Part shown: positions 6,273 through 15,402 of the stretch, piece after piece
Layout: each line of letters opens with the position of its first letter
How positions within the stretch are numbered: position 1 is the first letter of the stretch
Source: an uncultured Lachnospiraceae bacterium
GTDB taxonomy: Bacteria; Bacillota; Clostridia; Lachnospirales; Lachnospiraceae
Length of the DNA: 15,721 nt
Assembly: GCA_902772565.1 (NCBI GenBank)
Contig: CACYBJ010000044.1
Coordinates: 1-15,721, forward strand
Reading direction: 5' to 3'
Made by a program: the position numbers and the translations under genes
Notes under the pieces: generated by a model
Seen by the model: the letters and a program-made list of their open reading frames with translations, nothing else
Told to the model about the DNA's origin: nothing
The model's database searches: none

Positions 6273-9200
6273 TTATTCCTTATCCTTAACCTCAGAGTGA
6301 AGTTCCTGAAGTGACTTAACATCACCGACTTCTCTGATGTTGTTGATTACATGGTGGATACCTTCTGCTGTAGCCTTGGCTGCTGCTGCGGTAGTCATGT
6401 AAGGAACTCTTGCCTTGATAGCTGCCTTTCTTAAGTAGCTGTCGTCGTGAACGCTGCCCTTTCCGATAGGTGAGTTAACGATGAGGTCGATCTCGCCGTT
6501 GGTGATCATATCGTAAATGTTAGGACGTCCTTCATAAAGCTTCTTAACCTTTTCAGCCTTGATTCCGGCAGATGCGATAAGTTCGTAGGTGTTGCCTGTT
6601 GCAAGGATTCTGAAACCGTCTTCCTCGAACTGCTTGGCAATATCAACTACTTCGTCCTTATCCTTTCTGTTTACGGAAATAAGAACTGTTCCCGAAAGCG
6701 GAAGTTTGGAGTTAACACCCTCTTCTGCCTTGTAGAATGCTTCACCGAGGTGCTCGGAAAGACCGAGAACTTCACCTGTGGATCTCATTTCAGGTCCGAG
6801 TACAGGGTCAACCTCAGGGAACATGTTGAATGGGAATGCAGCTTCCTTAACACCGTAGTAAGGAATAACTTTATCCTTGAGTGCAGGTACCGGTGAAGGT
6901 CTTCCTGTGAACTCGCTTGTGATGATATCGGTTGCAATAGGAACCATTCTTGTGTTGCAAACCTTAGATACAAGCGGCACTGTTCTGGATGCACGAGGGT
7001 TGGCTTCGATTACGTAAACCTTACCGTCTTCGATAGCGAACTGAACGTTGATAAGACCCTTAACGCCCATCTCGATTGCCATGTTCTTTGTATAGGTCTT
7101 GATGGTCTCAAGATTTTCAGGTGAAATGTGAGCTGAAGGAAGGATACAAGCTGAATCACCGGAGTGAACACCTGCAAGCTCGATGTGCTCCATAACGCCC
7201 GGTACGTATGCATGTGTACCGTCGCAGATGGCATCTGCCTCACATTCCATAGCATGGTGAAGGAAACGGTCAATAAGGATAGGTCTGTCAGGTGTAACAC
7301 CTACAGCGGCCTTCATGTAGCCTGTCATATCATCATCGTCGTAAACCACTTCCATGCCTCGTCCGCCAAGTACGTAGGAAGGACGAACCATTACCGGATA
7401 GGTAATCTTGTGTGCGATTTCAATAGCCTCTTCTACTGTTGTTGCCATGCCGGATTCAGGCATCGGGATGCCAAGCTTATCCATCATGTTTCTGAAGAGA
7501 TCTCTGTCTTCGGCCATATCGATTACCGACGGAGGTGTACCTAAGATCTTAACGCCGTTTGCTTCAAGTTCGGAAGCAAGGTTAAGAGGTGTCTGACCGC
7601 CGAACTGAGCGATAACGCCGAGAGGCTTTTCTTTCTCGTAGATGCTGAGTACATCTTCAAGAGTAAGAGGCTCGAAGTAAAGCTTATCGGATGTATCGTA
7701 GTCTGTTGAAACCGTTTCAGGGTTACAGTTTACGATGATTGTTTCGAAGCCCAGCTTCTTAAGAGCCTTGGCTGCATGTACGCAGCAGTAATCGAATTCG
7801 ATACCCTGGCCGATACGGTTTGGACCGCCGCCGAGGATCATAATCTTCTTGTTGTCGGATACGGGATCCTTGTCGCCTACGGAGTAGGATGAATAGTAGT
7901 ATGCAGCATCCTTTGTTCCGCTTACGTGAACGCCTTCCCAGTTCTCTTCAATTCCAAGTTCTTTTCTCTTGTTGCGGATATCGCTTTCAGGGATTTCAAG
8001 AATCTGGCTGAGATACTTATCGGAGAAGCCGTCTTTCTTGGCAGCGATGAGAAGTTCGTCGGAAGGAAGGCTGCCCTTAGATGCTTTAAGTGCTTCCTCT
8101 TCTTCAACGAGTTCTTTCATCTGCTCGATGAAGTATGTCTTAACCTTTGTAAGGTCGTAGATTTCTTCTACTGTTGCACCCTTTCTTAAAGCTTCATACA
8201 TAATGAAATGTCTTTCGCTTGAAGGTGTAACAAGTTTCTGAAGAAGTTCTTCTTTTGTAAGTGAATTGAAGTTCTTTGCATAGCCGAGACCTGCACGACC
8301 TGTTTCAAGAGATCTGATGGCCTTCTGGAATGCTTCCTTGTAGGTCTTACCGATACTCATAACTTCGCCTACGGCTCTCATCTGAGTACCAAGCTTGTCT
8401 TCTACGCCTTTGAACTTTTCAAATGCCCATCTTGCGAACTTAATAACAACATAGTCGCCGTCCGGAACGTATTTATCAAGTGAACCGTACTTACCGCATG
8501 GAAGTTCATCAAGTGTAAGTCCTGTAGCAAGTTTTGCGGATACAAGGGCAATCGGGAAACCTGTTGCCTTACTTGCAAGTGCGGATGAACGTGATGTTCT
8601 CGGGTTAATCTCGATAACAACAATTCTTCCTGTCTTTGGATCGTGTGCAAACTGTACGTTTGTACCACCGATAACCTGTACTTTATCTACAATTTTGTAG
8701 GCCTGTCTCTGAAGTTCTTTCTGGACATCCTCAGAGATTGTAAGCATTGGTGCGGAGCAGAAGGAGTCACCTGTGTGAACACCGAGAGGATCGATGTTTT
8801 CGATGAAGCAAACGGTGATCATCTGACCCTTTGCATCTCTTACTACTTCAAGTTCAAGCTCTTCCCAGCCAAGGATAGACTCTTCTACAAGAACCTGTCC
8901 TACGAGAGATGCCTGAAGACCTCTTGCACAAACCACCTTTAACTCTTCCTTGTTGTAAACAAGGCCGCCGCCGGCACCGCCCATGGTGTAGGCCGGACGA
9001 AGTACTACCGGGTAACCGAGCTTGTCTGCAATGGCAAGAGCTTCATCAACGCTGTAGGCAACTTCGGAACGTGCCATTTCTACGCCGATTTCATTCATTG
9101 TCTGCTTAAACTCGATACGGTCTTCACCACGCTCGATGGCATCAACCTTAACACCGATTACTTCTACGTTGTATTTGTCAAGAATACCTGCTTTATAAAG

Positions 9201-9503
9201 CTCCGAACAAAGATTAAGTCCGGACTGTCCACCTAAATTCGGCAACAGTGCATCCGGACGTTCCTTTGCAATTATATGTTCAAGTCTGTCTACATTAAGA
9301 GGCTCGATATATGTTACGTCTGCTGTCTCAGGGTCAGTCATGATAGTCGCAGGGTTGGAATTAACAAGTACGATCTCATAACCAAGAGACTTAAGTGCCT
9401 TACATGCCTGGGTTCCGGAATAGTCAAATTCACAAGCCTGACCGATAACGATAGGGCCTGAACCGATGATAAGAACCTTATGGATGTCTGTTCTCTTTGG
9501 CAT
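6273..9503 (-). CDS. carB: Carbamoyl-phosphate synthase large subunit
   Basis: Makes carbamoyl phosphate from bicarbonate, ammonia delivered by CarA, and two ATP, for pyrimidine and arginine synthesis in the cytosol. Its 1076 residues match the usual length of about 1070. The start MPKRTDIHKVLIIGSGPIVIGQ closely follows other CarB proteins. The first ATP-grasp half (about 1-400) has TMGGAGGG (173-180), NVQFA (282-286) and EINPRTSRSSALASKATG (298-315). The second half begins near KIMILGGGPNRIGQGIEFDY and repeats these motifs (VLGGRGMEVVYD, NVQFA, EANPRASRTVP). A C-terminal MGS-like allosteric domain covers about the last 140 residues (LATGNTYELI, NSPIGKG). AGGAGG lies 9 nt before the ATG. It has its own promoter and terminator. 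carA is not adjacent in this window, which is less usual. Confidence 0.98.
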   Translation of the reverse strand: MPKRTDIHKVLIIGSGPIVIGQACEFDYSGTQACKALKSLGYEIVLVNSNPATIMTDPETADVTYIEPLNVDRLEHIIAKERPDALLPNLGGQSGLNLCSELYKAGILDKYNVEVIGVKVDAIERGEDRIEFKQTMNEIGVEMARSEVAYSVDEALAIADKLGYPVVLRPAYTMGGAGGGLVYNKEELKVVCARGLQASLVGQVLVEESILGWEELELEVVRDAKGQMITVCFIENIDPLGVHTGDSFCSAPMLTISEDVQKELQRQAYKIVDKVQVIGGTNVQFAHDPKTGRIVVIEINPRTSRSSALASKATGFPIALVSAKLATGLTLDELPCGKYGSLDKYVPDGDYVVIKFARWAFEKFKGVEDKLGTQMRAVGEVMSIGKTYKEAFQKAIRSLETGRAGLGYAKNFNSLTKEELLQKLVTPSSERHFIMYEALRKGATVEEIYDLTKVKTYFIEQMKELVEEEEALKASKGSLPSDELLIAAKKDGFSDKYLSQILEIPESDIRNKRKELGIEENWEGVHVSGTKDAAYYYSSYSVGDKDPVSDNKKIMILGGGPNRIGQGIEFDYCCVHAAKALKKLGFETIIVNCNPETVSTDYDTSDKLYFEPLTLEDVLSIYEKEKPLGVIAQFGGQTPLNLASELEANGVKILGTPPSVIDMAEDRDLFRNMMDKLGIPMPESGMATTVEEAIEIAHKITYPVMVRPSYVLGGRGMEVVYDDDDMTGYMKAAVGVTPDRPILIDRFLHHAMECEADAICDGTHAYVPGVMEHIELAGVHSGDSACILPSAHISPENLETIKTYTKNMAIEMGVKGLINVQFAIEDGKVYVIEANPRASRTVPLVSKVCNTRMVPIATDIITSEFTGRPSPVPALKDKVIPYYGVKEAAFPFNMFPEVDPVLGPEMRSTGEVLGLSEHLGEAFYKAEEGVNSKLPLSGTVLISVNRKDKDEVVDIAKQFEEDGFRILATGNTYELIASAGIKAEKVKKLYEGRPNIYDMITNGEIDLIVNSPIGKGSVHDDSYLRKAAIKARVPYMTTAAAAKATAEGIHHVINNIREVGDVKSLQELHSEVKDKE

Positions 9504-9545
9504 AAAAAAAATCCTCCTTTATTTACTCTCAAAATTACCAATATT

Positions 9546-9573
9546 ATTATAAATGATAATCTTAAAATCACAA
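9546..9573 (-). promoter_or_regulatory. Predicted carB promoter
   Basis: TTGTGA (9568-9573), a 16-nt spacer and TATAAT (9546-9551) on the minus strand: a perfect -10 and a 4/6 -35. The predicted leader is only about 35 nt, too short for a PyrR-type or other riboswitch-scale attenuator. Confidence 0.55.
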
Positions 9574-9621
9574 GGAGAATTTTTCAAATTAGAGTATTTT
9601 TTTTGTATTTAAAGAGCGTTT

Positions 9622-9660
9622 AAACAAGCGCTCCCATACGTACAACGGAAGCGCCTGTTT
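9622..9660 (-). terminator. Probable hairpin terminator of the yhaO-yhaN operon
   Basis: A 14-bp inverted repeat (9622-9635 with 9647-9660) around an 11-nt loop. The two deviations from perfect symmetry are G-U pairs in minus-strand RNA but mismatches in plus-strand RNA, so the structure belongs to the minus transcript. It lies about 75 nt beyond the yhaN stop. The following T-run is poor, so termination efficiency is uncertain. The rest of the 9504-9736 gap holds only the carB promoter and leader. Confidence 0.5.
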
Positions 9661-9736
9661 GTATACATGTTTTTGTTATGCTTTAGGGCAACACAACAAT
9701 CTTTTTGGAACTATTCGAAAACCTTCTGCAGATTGT

Positions 9737-12469
9737 TTATACTCTTCTTGATTCATGGCAGGTAAGGTAGATAAGCTGATACTCTTCCGCCAGTTTCTTA
9801 ATAAACTCCCTGCCGTGTTTCGTTTTGTCATCATCCAGATTCGACAACGGGTCGTCAAGGATAATAAAGGGCTTTTCATTCTCGTACATTTCATCCGCCA
9901 GAGCCATACGGTAGCACAGACCGATAAGGTCACGGTAGCCGGCACTTAACGTCTCTACCTTCTTTTCGTCGCTGTTAACCGTGAGTACCAGTTCCATGTG
10001 AGCATTAAGGCTCATGAGAGTCTGTTTCTCGCCTGTCAGCATCTCGTAGTATTTGTCAAAGCCCTTCTGTACCGGAGACATGTGCCTGGATACGAAATTA
10101 ACTCTTGCTTCCTCCAGAAACTCTTTGGTCTTCTTTACGGTTTCAAGCCTCTTCTTTCCTTCGGCGAGTTCTTCTTCCTTTACCGAAAGCCGGTTTTCGG
10201 CCTCGGTGATTTCGTCTCTGTCCCTGATTACTTCATCAAGCTGCGACAGAATCTTTCGATACTCATCGTTTAGCTCTTCGGTGGCAGCAGTAATGGAGTC
10301 CAGTTCAAAACCAAGCTCTTTTTCAATGTCGGATGCCTGCTCTTCTACAGCAGTAGTCCCCTTTGCCGCCTCGGGATTTATGCGAGCAAAATCCTCAAGC
10401 TCCGCACACGCCTTTTCAGAAATCCTCTTAAGGTTTTCACAGTCATTTTTCCTGTTTATGATCTCAAGTATCTTGCTGTCAAAGACCGCCGGAGCTTCAC
10501 CGGCCGCCGAAACGAAGAACTTATCCCGAAGAATACTGTTCAGATTATCCAGAAGTGTGGCTGTTATTTCCCCTGCCTTGTTGGTAAAGGTTTTAACGTC
10601 CTCAAGCCTCTTTGCTTCGCTTTCGGCAGATGCCGCAGCATTCTTCCTGTGATTTTCTTCATCACTTTCAAGCTTCTGTTTCTTAACTGCCAGGTCATGC
10701 TTAAACTGCTCTAAGGCCTGCTTCCTGTCCTCATGAGTTTTCTTTAAGGTTTCATAGTCGGACTTTTCCTTCTCAAGACGTTCTTTCTTAACCTGAAGCA
10801 TCTTGTCTTTATCTTCGCCGATCAATGAAAACTCAGAGAGTTTAACTCTTGCCTGAGCTGCTTTTTCTTTGTGCTCTTCCAGTTCAGTTTCAATTTCGCT
10901 TATTTCTTTTTCTGCCCGGGCTAAATTTTCTTTATTTTCGCCTTCGGGGTCGGGCATGCTTTCGCTGTATACCACAGAATCAAGGGCAGCTTTACAAAAA
11001 AGACACAAAGCCACACCGAGCACTCCAAGTGCAATAGCTATTACAGATACAAAGGGCGGAAGTTTAACAAAGAACATTACCGCACCGGCTATTATTAACG
11101 CGGCAGATGCAAGAAGCAGCACATTCCACTTTCTGTTCTGTGCCTGCTTCCTTAATTCTCTTTCCTTAGCCTGTTCCTCCGCAAATCTTCTCTTTTCTTC
11201 CATCTCCCGAAGAAGAGATGCCTTTCGTTCACGGGCTTCGGAAAGCTTGTCTGTCAATCTTCTGACCTTTTCTTCCGCTTCCTGCGCCCTTTCGGAGTAC
11301 ACTCCGTACTCTTTCTTTCCGGAGTTTACATCGCTTTCGGTTTTGATTATTTCCTGCCTTAACTCATCATACTCGTTGTAGGCCGTATCCATTTCCGCCT
11401 TGGATTTCTCCACGCCGGCCAAGGCCTCCTTTATGCTTTCGCTAAGAGAAGAAATACTCTGAACAAGTTTTTCTTTCTCGGCAGTATACTCTTCGTCCGT
11501 AACGGCGACGGAAACAGTTTTTCTTTCTTCTGCCTCAAGTTTTTTCTGAAGGACGTTTTTAAGACCTTCATTGGTTTCGCGAAAATCGGCTATAGCCTCA
11601 TCTTTCGGCACCTCTCCATCAAAGTACTGAAGAGCCTTTTCATGATTTTCTTTGGCAGATGCACAGGCATCCTTTAGTTCGCCGTATCTCTTTATTTGTT
11701 CCGCAAGAACCTTTTCACCGGAAAGAGCCTTCTGCTCTTCCGCTATTTCCTTCTGTCTTTCAGTGAGTTTTTTAATTTCGGAATTAACTCTGTCTTTATT
11801 CTTCCTGCAGTCCTCTATAGCCTTATCGAGAGAGGCCTTGCTGAGAACCATTCTCTTAAGAATTGAAATCTCTTCCTTAAGAGCACTGAGACTTCCGGTC
11901 TTTCTTGTATCGGAATTGGCATTAAGGTATGACTTGCATTTTTCAAGGGCCGCATCCAGATTTTTAAGATCGTTTTCAACGTCGGAAATACCGCCCAGCT
12001 TTGCATTAATGGAATTGCTGGATGAGATGCTGTTTACTTCCGTATGATCCACATAGATGGTCTTAAGGAAAGATTCTCTGTCTATCTTAAAAAGTTCCTC
12101 TCCGAGATTGGAACTGTAGTCGTTAGACGGCAGATTCGTATCCGCATTGTAAATGGCAAAGGTATCATCGCCGGCTTTTTTACCGAAGGTCCGGTTAACC
12201 CTGTATTTTTTACCTCCCGCGGTAAAGACTACGCTTCCGCCGCATATGCCGTTGTTCCATGGCAGATACCTTTTTCTTTCGTTTTCAAGGATATCTCTTC
12301 CCTGCTTTGGCGAAAAGCCAAAGAACATGACCTTAAGGAAGGTGGCAAATGTAGTCTTTCCCCAGCCGTTGGGCGCAAATACTTCCTTTAATGAAGATTC
12401 ATTGGTAAGATCCATGTCGAAATCCGACAGTTTTCCGAAGTTGTCTATGTGGCATTTAAGAATTCTCAT
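9737..12469 (-). CDS. yhaN: YhaN-like SMC/Rad50-type ATPase with central membrane hairpin
   Basis: A 910-residue DNA-repair-type ATPase and presumed partner of the nuclease encoded just upstream. The N-terminal half-domain starts MRILKCHIDNFGKLSDF, with Walker A APNGWGKTT (32-40). Long coiled coils occupy about 165-445 and 500-800. The C-terminal half has signature LSAGYRDLIGL (841-851) and Walker B FIILDDP (868-874), then SNLDD and His905 in LTCH. The middle of the coiled coil carries two hydrophobic segments (about 449-470 and 473-497). Rad50/SbcC has its zinc hook there, whereas B. subtilis YhaN has a membrane hairpin. A CLFC pair sits at 489-492 in the second segment. AGGAGG lies 10 nt before the ATG, and the start overlaps the nuclease stop by 4 nt (ATGA). 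Family is secure by motifs and context; exact role is inferred. Confidence 0.92.
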   Translation of the reverse strand: MRILKCHIDNFGKLSDFDMDLTNESSLKEVFAPNGWGKTTFATFLKVMFFGFSPKQGRDILENERKRYLPWNNGICGGSVVFTAGGKKYRVNRTFGKKAGDDTFAIYNADTNLPSNDYSSNLGEELFKIDRESFLKTIYVDHTEVNSISSSNSINAKLGGISDVENDLKNLDAALEKCKSYLNANSDTRKTGSLSALKEEISILKRMVLSKASLDKAIEDCRKNKDRVNSEIKKLTERQKEIAEEQKALSGEKVLAEQIKRYGELKDACASAKENHEKALQYFDGEVPKDEAIADFRETNEGLKNVLQKKLEAEERKTVSVAVTDEEYTAEKEKLVQSISSLSESIKEALAGVEKSKAEMDTAYNEYDELRQEIIKTESDVNSGKKEYGVYSERAQEAEEKVRRLTDKLSEARERKASLLREMEEKRRFAEEQAKERELRKQAQNRKWNVLLLASAALIIAGAVMFFVKLPPFVSVIAIALGVLGVALCLFCKAALDSVVYSESMPDPEGENKENLARAEKEISEIETELEEHKEKAAQARVKLSEFSLIGEDKDKMLQVKKERLEKEKSDYETLKKTHEDRKQALEQFKHDLAVKKQKLESDEENHRKNAAASAESEAKRLEDVKTFTNKAGEITATLLDNLNSILRDKFFVSAAGEAPAVFDSKILEIINRKNDCENLKRISEKACAELEDFARINPEAAKGTTAVEEQASDIEKELGFELDSITAATEELNDEYRKILSQLDEVIRDRDEITEAENRLSVKEEELAEGKKRLETVKKTKEFLEEARVNFVSRHMSPVQKGFDKYYEMLTGEKQTLMSLNAHMELVLTVNSDEKKVETLSAGYRDLIGLCYRMALADEMYENEKPFIILDDPLSNLDDDKTKHGREFIKKLAEEYQLIYLTCHESRRV

Positions 12470-13569
12470 GATTCAAATACCTCCTCTCCGGAAAGCACGC
12501 GAAGTCCGCAGCGGACTATTTCTGCCGCATCCGTATCCGAAAGAGAACTGTCGGCATGAACGGTTCTGATGAATTCGCCTTTAAGGGAGGCATCGTTTGC
12601 ATATGCCGAAAAATCAATTCGGGTTTTAGTTTCATCCTTGGTTTTTACGTAATTATAGGCACCCTCAAATCTTTTGGTAATGAGTTCCGGGCTTATATCC
12701 ACGTCGGCATCCACCATACCCGTCAGGCTGATTTTGATCATATCCTGAGGACCGATGGAAAGACTGTCCAGTACCTCTCTTACCTTTTCTTCGGCTTCAA
12801 GAGTATTGGCTACTCCGGTAACATCTACCCTGGGATTATAAAGAATACGGGTAGAAAAACGATGGAACTCACGGCTGATTCTGCCCTCTTCTTCGTTGAT
12901 ATCAAGGATAATAAAGCCGTGCTCACCCAGCTCGTCAAAGCCTCGTCCCTCAAGGCATCCCGAGTAGGCATAATCGCCGCGCTCATCGATGACACCGCTG
13001 TACTGTGCATGAATGTGACCGAGAGCCATGTAATCGATTCCTTTGTTTTTGTAACTCTTGACAGCTATGGTTTCACCCTCGGAACGAAGTGCGCTTTCGG
13101 ATGCGGTGCCGTGAAGCATTACAATGTTTATCTTCTCTTTATCAAGACTTAAAGCATCGGAAAGGATGGGTGCATTTACATCATCGAACTCAGCACCGGT
13201 GACCGTCACCTTGTCTGAAAGGTTATAGCTTGTCCAGCTGTTTTCAAAAAGAAACAAATTGGAAGGAAGTGTATTAAAGCTTTCGGTAAAGTCCAAAGCA
13301 TCATGGTTTCCCTTAAGATAATAAAAATCCACGGCAGATGCCTCGGTAATGGCAGCCATTACCATTTCCGAAACCTTTTTGGTAACATGCTTTTTATCGA
13401 AAAGATCCCCGGCAATAAGTATCGCCTTAATGCCGTTGTCTCTTGCAAATGAAATCATGGAAAGAAACGTGGACAGAATCTCCGCATTCCTTTCCCCTGC
13501 CTTTTCTTTACTGAAATTGGAATTAAGAGCCGAATCCAGATGGATATCGGCGCAGTGGATTAATTTCAT
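12466..13569 (-). CDS. yhaO: YhaO-like metallophosphatase nuclease (Mre11/SbcD family)
   Basis: A 367-residue calcineurin-like phosphoesterase predicted to cut DNA together with the YhaN-like ATPase. The metal-binding motifs are complete and in order: DIHLD (Asp8, His10), GDLFD (Asp55), GNHD (87-90), LHG (His153) and GHIH (His185, His187). The catalytic domain covers about 1-230. The C-terminal 130 residues fit the capping/ATPase-binding region of the family and are less conserved. AAAGGT lies about 8 nt before the ATG. The stop overlaps the yhaN start as ATGA. In B. subtilis, yhaO and yhaN are followed by yhaM; no yhaM-like gene follows here. The transcript starts close to or inside a 32-bp repeat also found upstream of the LCP gene. 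Confidence 0.93.
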   Translation of the reverse strand: MKLIHCADIHLDSALNSNFSKEKAGERNAEILSTFLSMISFARDNGIKAILIAGDLFDKKHVTKKVSEMVMAAITEASAVDFYYLKGNHDALDFTESFNTLPSNLFLFENSWTSYNLSDKVTVTGAEFDDVNAPILSDALSLDKEKINIVMLHGTASESALRSEGETIAVKSYKNKGIDYMALGHIHAQYSGVIDERGDYAYSGCLEGRGFDELGEHGFIILDINEEEGRISREFHRFSTRILYNPRVDVTGVANTLEAEEKVREVLDSLSIGPQDMIKISLTGMVDADVDISPELITKRFEGAYNYVKTKDETKTRIDFSAYANDASLKGEFIRTVHADSSLSDTDAAEIVRCGLRVLSGEEVFES

Positions 13570-13606
13570 AGTTCGTACCTTTAAGCAGACTTAGTTCACG
13601 TATGAT

Positions 13607-13638
13607 GACGCGCCTGCAGCGTCACCAAAGGGTTTGAA
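13607..13638. repeat. 32-bp dispersed repeat, copy 1 (yhaO leader)
   Basis: Identical over 32 bp to 15425-15456. It contains the palindromic core GACGC-N7-GCGTC, with CTGCAG in the middle, and ends AAAGGGTTTGAA. It sits 38 nt upstream of the yhaO start, just inside the predicted transcript. Confidence 0.95.
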
Positions 13639-13641
13639 AGT

Positions 13642-13650
13642 ATTATAACA
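13642..13650 (-). promoter_or_regulatory. Predicted extended -10 promoter of yhaO-yhaN
   Basis: TGTTATAAT on the minus strand is an extended -10 (TGn plus perfect TATAAT). No good -35 is seen at the expected distance. Transcription would begin near 13635, at the edge of the 32-bp repeat. An inverted repeat, GTTTGA-N11-TCAAAC (13687-13709), lies further upstream. Confidence 0.55.
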
Positions 13651-13730
13651 TACCATAGGTACTTTTTTGGGTACTAAACGCCTTCCGTTTGAAATAAATT
13701 TAATCAAACAGAAGCACATCAACCCAAAAG

Positions 13731-13754
13731 AAAAAGACCCCGAAGGGTCTTTTT
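13731..13754 (-). terminator. Intrinsic terminator of the LCP gene
   Basis: A 10-bp perfect stem (AAAAAGACCC and GGGTCTTTTT) around a 4-nt loop, with T-rich sequence on the minus side. It lies about 65 nt past the LCP stop and separates that unit from the yhaO promoter. Confidence 0.88.
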
Positions 13755-13818
13755 CATAAATAGATTTACTGCAAGTTATATTTCTCCGCTTCTTCCCTGA
13801 AAACGAAAAGCGATTTAT

Positions 13819-15399
13819 TTATGCTCCCGGCTTAAGATCGTCTTCTGTGATCTTTTCGCCGCTCATTACCTTGTCTACAAGTCCCGATGCCTGCTTAACC
13901 AGAGTCTCATTCTGGTACATTACGTAGGCCTTTACTCTAGGCATTGAGTAGGTATAATCCATGCCGCCGTTACCTGTTACGGCAAAGGAGAACACTTCCC
14001 ACTTGGCCTTGTCATCAAGCTGCATCTTAACAAGAGAGTTGATGTCATCTGCCGAAAGACTTGTTACAAACATACCTGAAAGGCTGTCAAGGATTCCGCT
14101 GAAGTTCTTAAGAACCACGCTGTTGTTGGAGGTCATCTTGTTGATTACCGCCTTGATGACTCTCATCTGGTTCTTTCCTCTTTCATTGTCGCCGGAGCCG
14201 AAGGCGTATCTTTCTCTGGCAAATGCAAGAGCTTTCTCGCCGTCCATTTCATTCATGCCCTTTACGTAGGTGTATGAACCGGTCTTGAAATTGGCAGGTG
14301 ACTCGACTTCGATTCCGCCGATTTCATCAATCAGAGTCTTAAAGCCTGTGAAGTTGATCTGTGCATAGTAATCCACGCTTACGCCGTAAAGGTTTGACAG
14401 AGTGCTCATGGAGCAGTCAATACCGTAGATACCGCAGTGAGTAAGCTTATCCATCTTACCGCCGCCGGCCGTATTGGCAACATAATAGTCACGAGGAGTG
14501 TTAAGCAGAAGTATCTGCTTGGTCTTCGGATTGACTATCATGAGAATATTAACATCGCTTCGTGCCTTATCGAGAAGCTTGCTTCTTGTATCTGAACCTG
14601 AGATATAAAGAACAAACGGATCGTTCGTAACAGTTCTTCCCGGTTCAGGAGTAGGTGTTGCATTTACTTCGTCGGCAGGTACATTATCAACTACAACGGG
14701 TGTAGGTGAAACATCACTCTTAACTGTTACCGGAATCTCGTATAAAAGTCTTGTAAAGCTTTCAAAATCCTTGAATTCCGCTGTATCAGGAAGCACCTGG
14801 GCATATGCCTGGTTAACGATGAGAGCCCCTGCTTCTCTTCCGTAAAGAAGTCCTGCCGCATCGGTAATCGTGGCTCCGGAAGTCTTGGTAAGGGCCTTAC
14901 CGAACTTTTCTTCAAGATGCTTTACGGCATATTCGGTGTTGCCTGTATCATAATCGCTCATTACAGCGAAAGTATAGTCCTTAACGTCATCGATGGACTT
15001 GGCGGGGTCTTCGCTCAACACGTAAACGCCCATCATAGCTACGATTACATCTTCGGTATTGGTAACCTTCTGCACGGTTTTACGAACCTTGTTAGATACG
15101 AAAGCGATGTAAACGGAACCGGCCATCATGCATAAAGTAAGAAGCACTGCTATGAATCTTCTGATATTCATAAGGTGCTTTTTCTTACCCTTCTGTTTTT
15201 TTGTGATTCCCAGGAAATAAAACAATACTGTGATTACAGTAAAAAAGATCAGAAAAACTACGCCTGTAATAAAAAGCTTGGTCGGTACCATGTTAAGCAG
15301 ATTAAGCATTACTACGGCATATGCCTCACAGATAAGCATTAAAACTGTCATGATGGTAGCGAATATCGCCCACTTTTTGTATTTCATTAGTTTTACCAT
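13819..15399 (-). CDS. LytR-CpsA-Psr (LCP) family cell-wall polymer transferase
   Basis: Membrane-anchored enzyme that attaches undecaprenyl-linked polymers such as teichoic acid or capsule to peptidoglycan. From ATG 15399 it is 526 residues. Three membrane segments lie at about 9-31, 41-63 and 80-102. An extracellular accessory region (about 110-225) and a Pro/Thr linker (about 231-256) follow. The LCP domain covers about 262-425: SGSDTRSK (267-274), KARSDVNILMIVN with Arg280, LLNTPRDYYV with Arg303, FARERYAFGSGDNERGKNQ (393-411). These Arg/Asp residues bind the pyrophosphate-lipid substrate in the family. An open frame extends to ATG 15555, but the promoter and the 32-bp repeat lie inside that extension, so it is rejected. 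ATG 15387 is an alternative start; neither has a strong SD, the best being GGAAAG 12 nt before 15399. Polymer specificity is unknown. Confidence 0.93.
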   Translation of the reverse strand: MVKLMKYKKWAIFATIMTVLMLICEAYAVVMLNLLNMVPTKLFITGVVFLIFFTVITVLFYFLGITKKQKGKKKHLMNIRRFIAVLLTLCMMAGSVYIAFVSNKVRKTVQKVTNTEDVIVAMMGVYVLSEDPAKSIDDVKDYTFAVMSDYDTGNTEYAVKHLEEKFGKALTKTSGATITDAAGLLYGREAGALIVNQAYAQVLPDTAEFKDFESFTRLLYEIPVTVKSDVSPTPVVVDNVPADEVNATPTPEPGRTVTNDPFVLYISGSDTRSKLLDKARSDVNILMIVNPKTKQILLLNTPRDYYVANTAGGGKMDKLTHCGIYGIDCSMSTLSNLYGVSVDYYAQINFTGFKTLIDEIGGIEVESPANFKTGSYTYVKGMNEMDGEKALAFARERYAFGSGDNERGKNQMRVIKAVINKMTSNNSVVLKNFSGILDSLSGMFVTSLSADDINSLVKMQLDDKAKWEVFSFAVTGNGGMDYTYSMPRVKAYVMYQNETLVKQASGLVDKVMSGEKITEDDLKPGA

Positions 15400-15402
15400 G
15401 TA

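Noticed and set aside
6785..8189. Several short frames on both strands inside carB
   Set aside because: All lie within an intact CarB of normal length with conserved motifs throughout.
10053..10652. Plus-strand Ser-rich open frame opposite yhaN
   Set aside because: Ser/Phe-rich composition is what the complement of Glu/Lys-rich coiled-coil codons gives; there is no start signal and it lies within yhaN.
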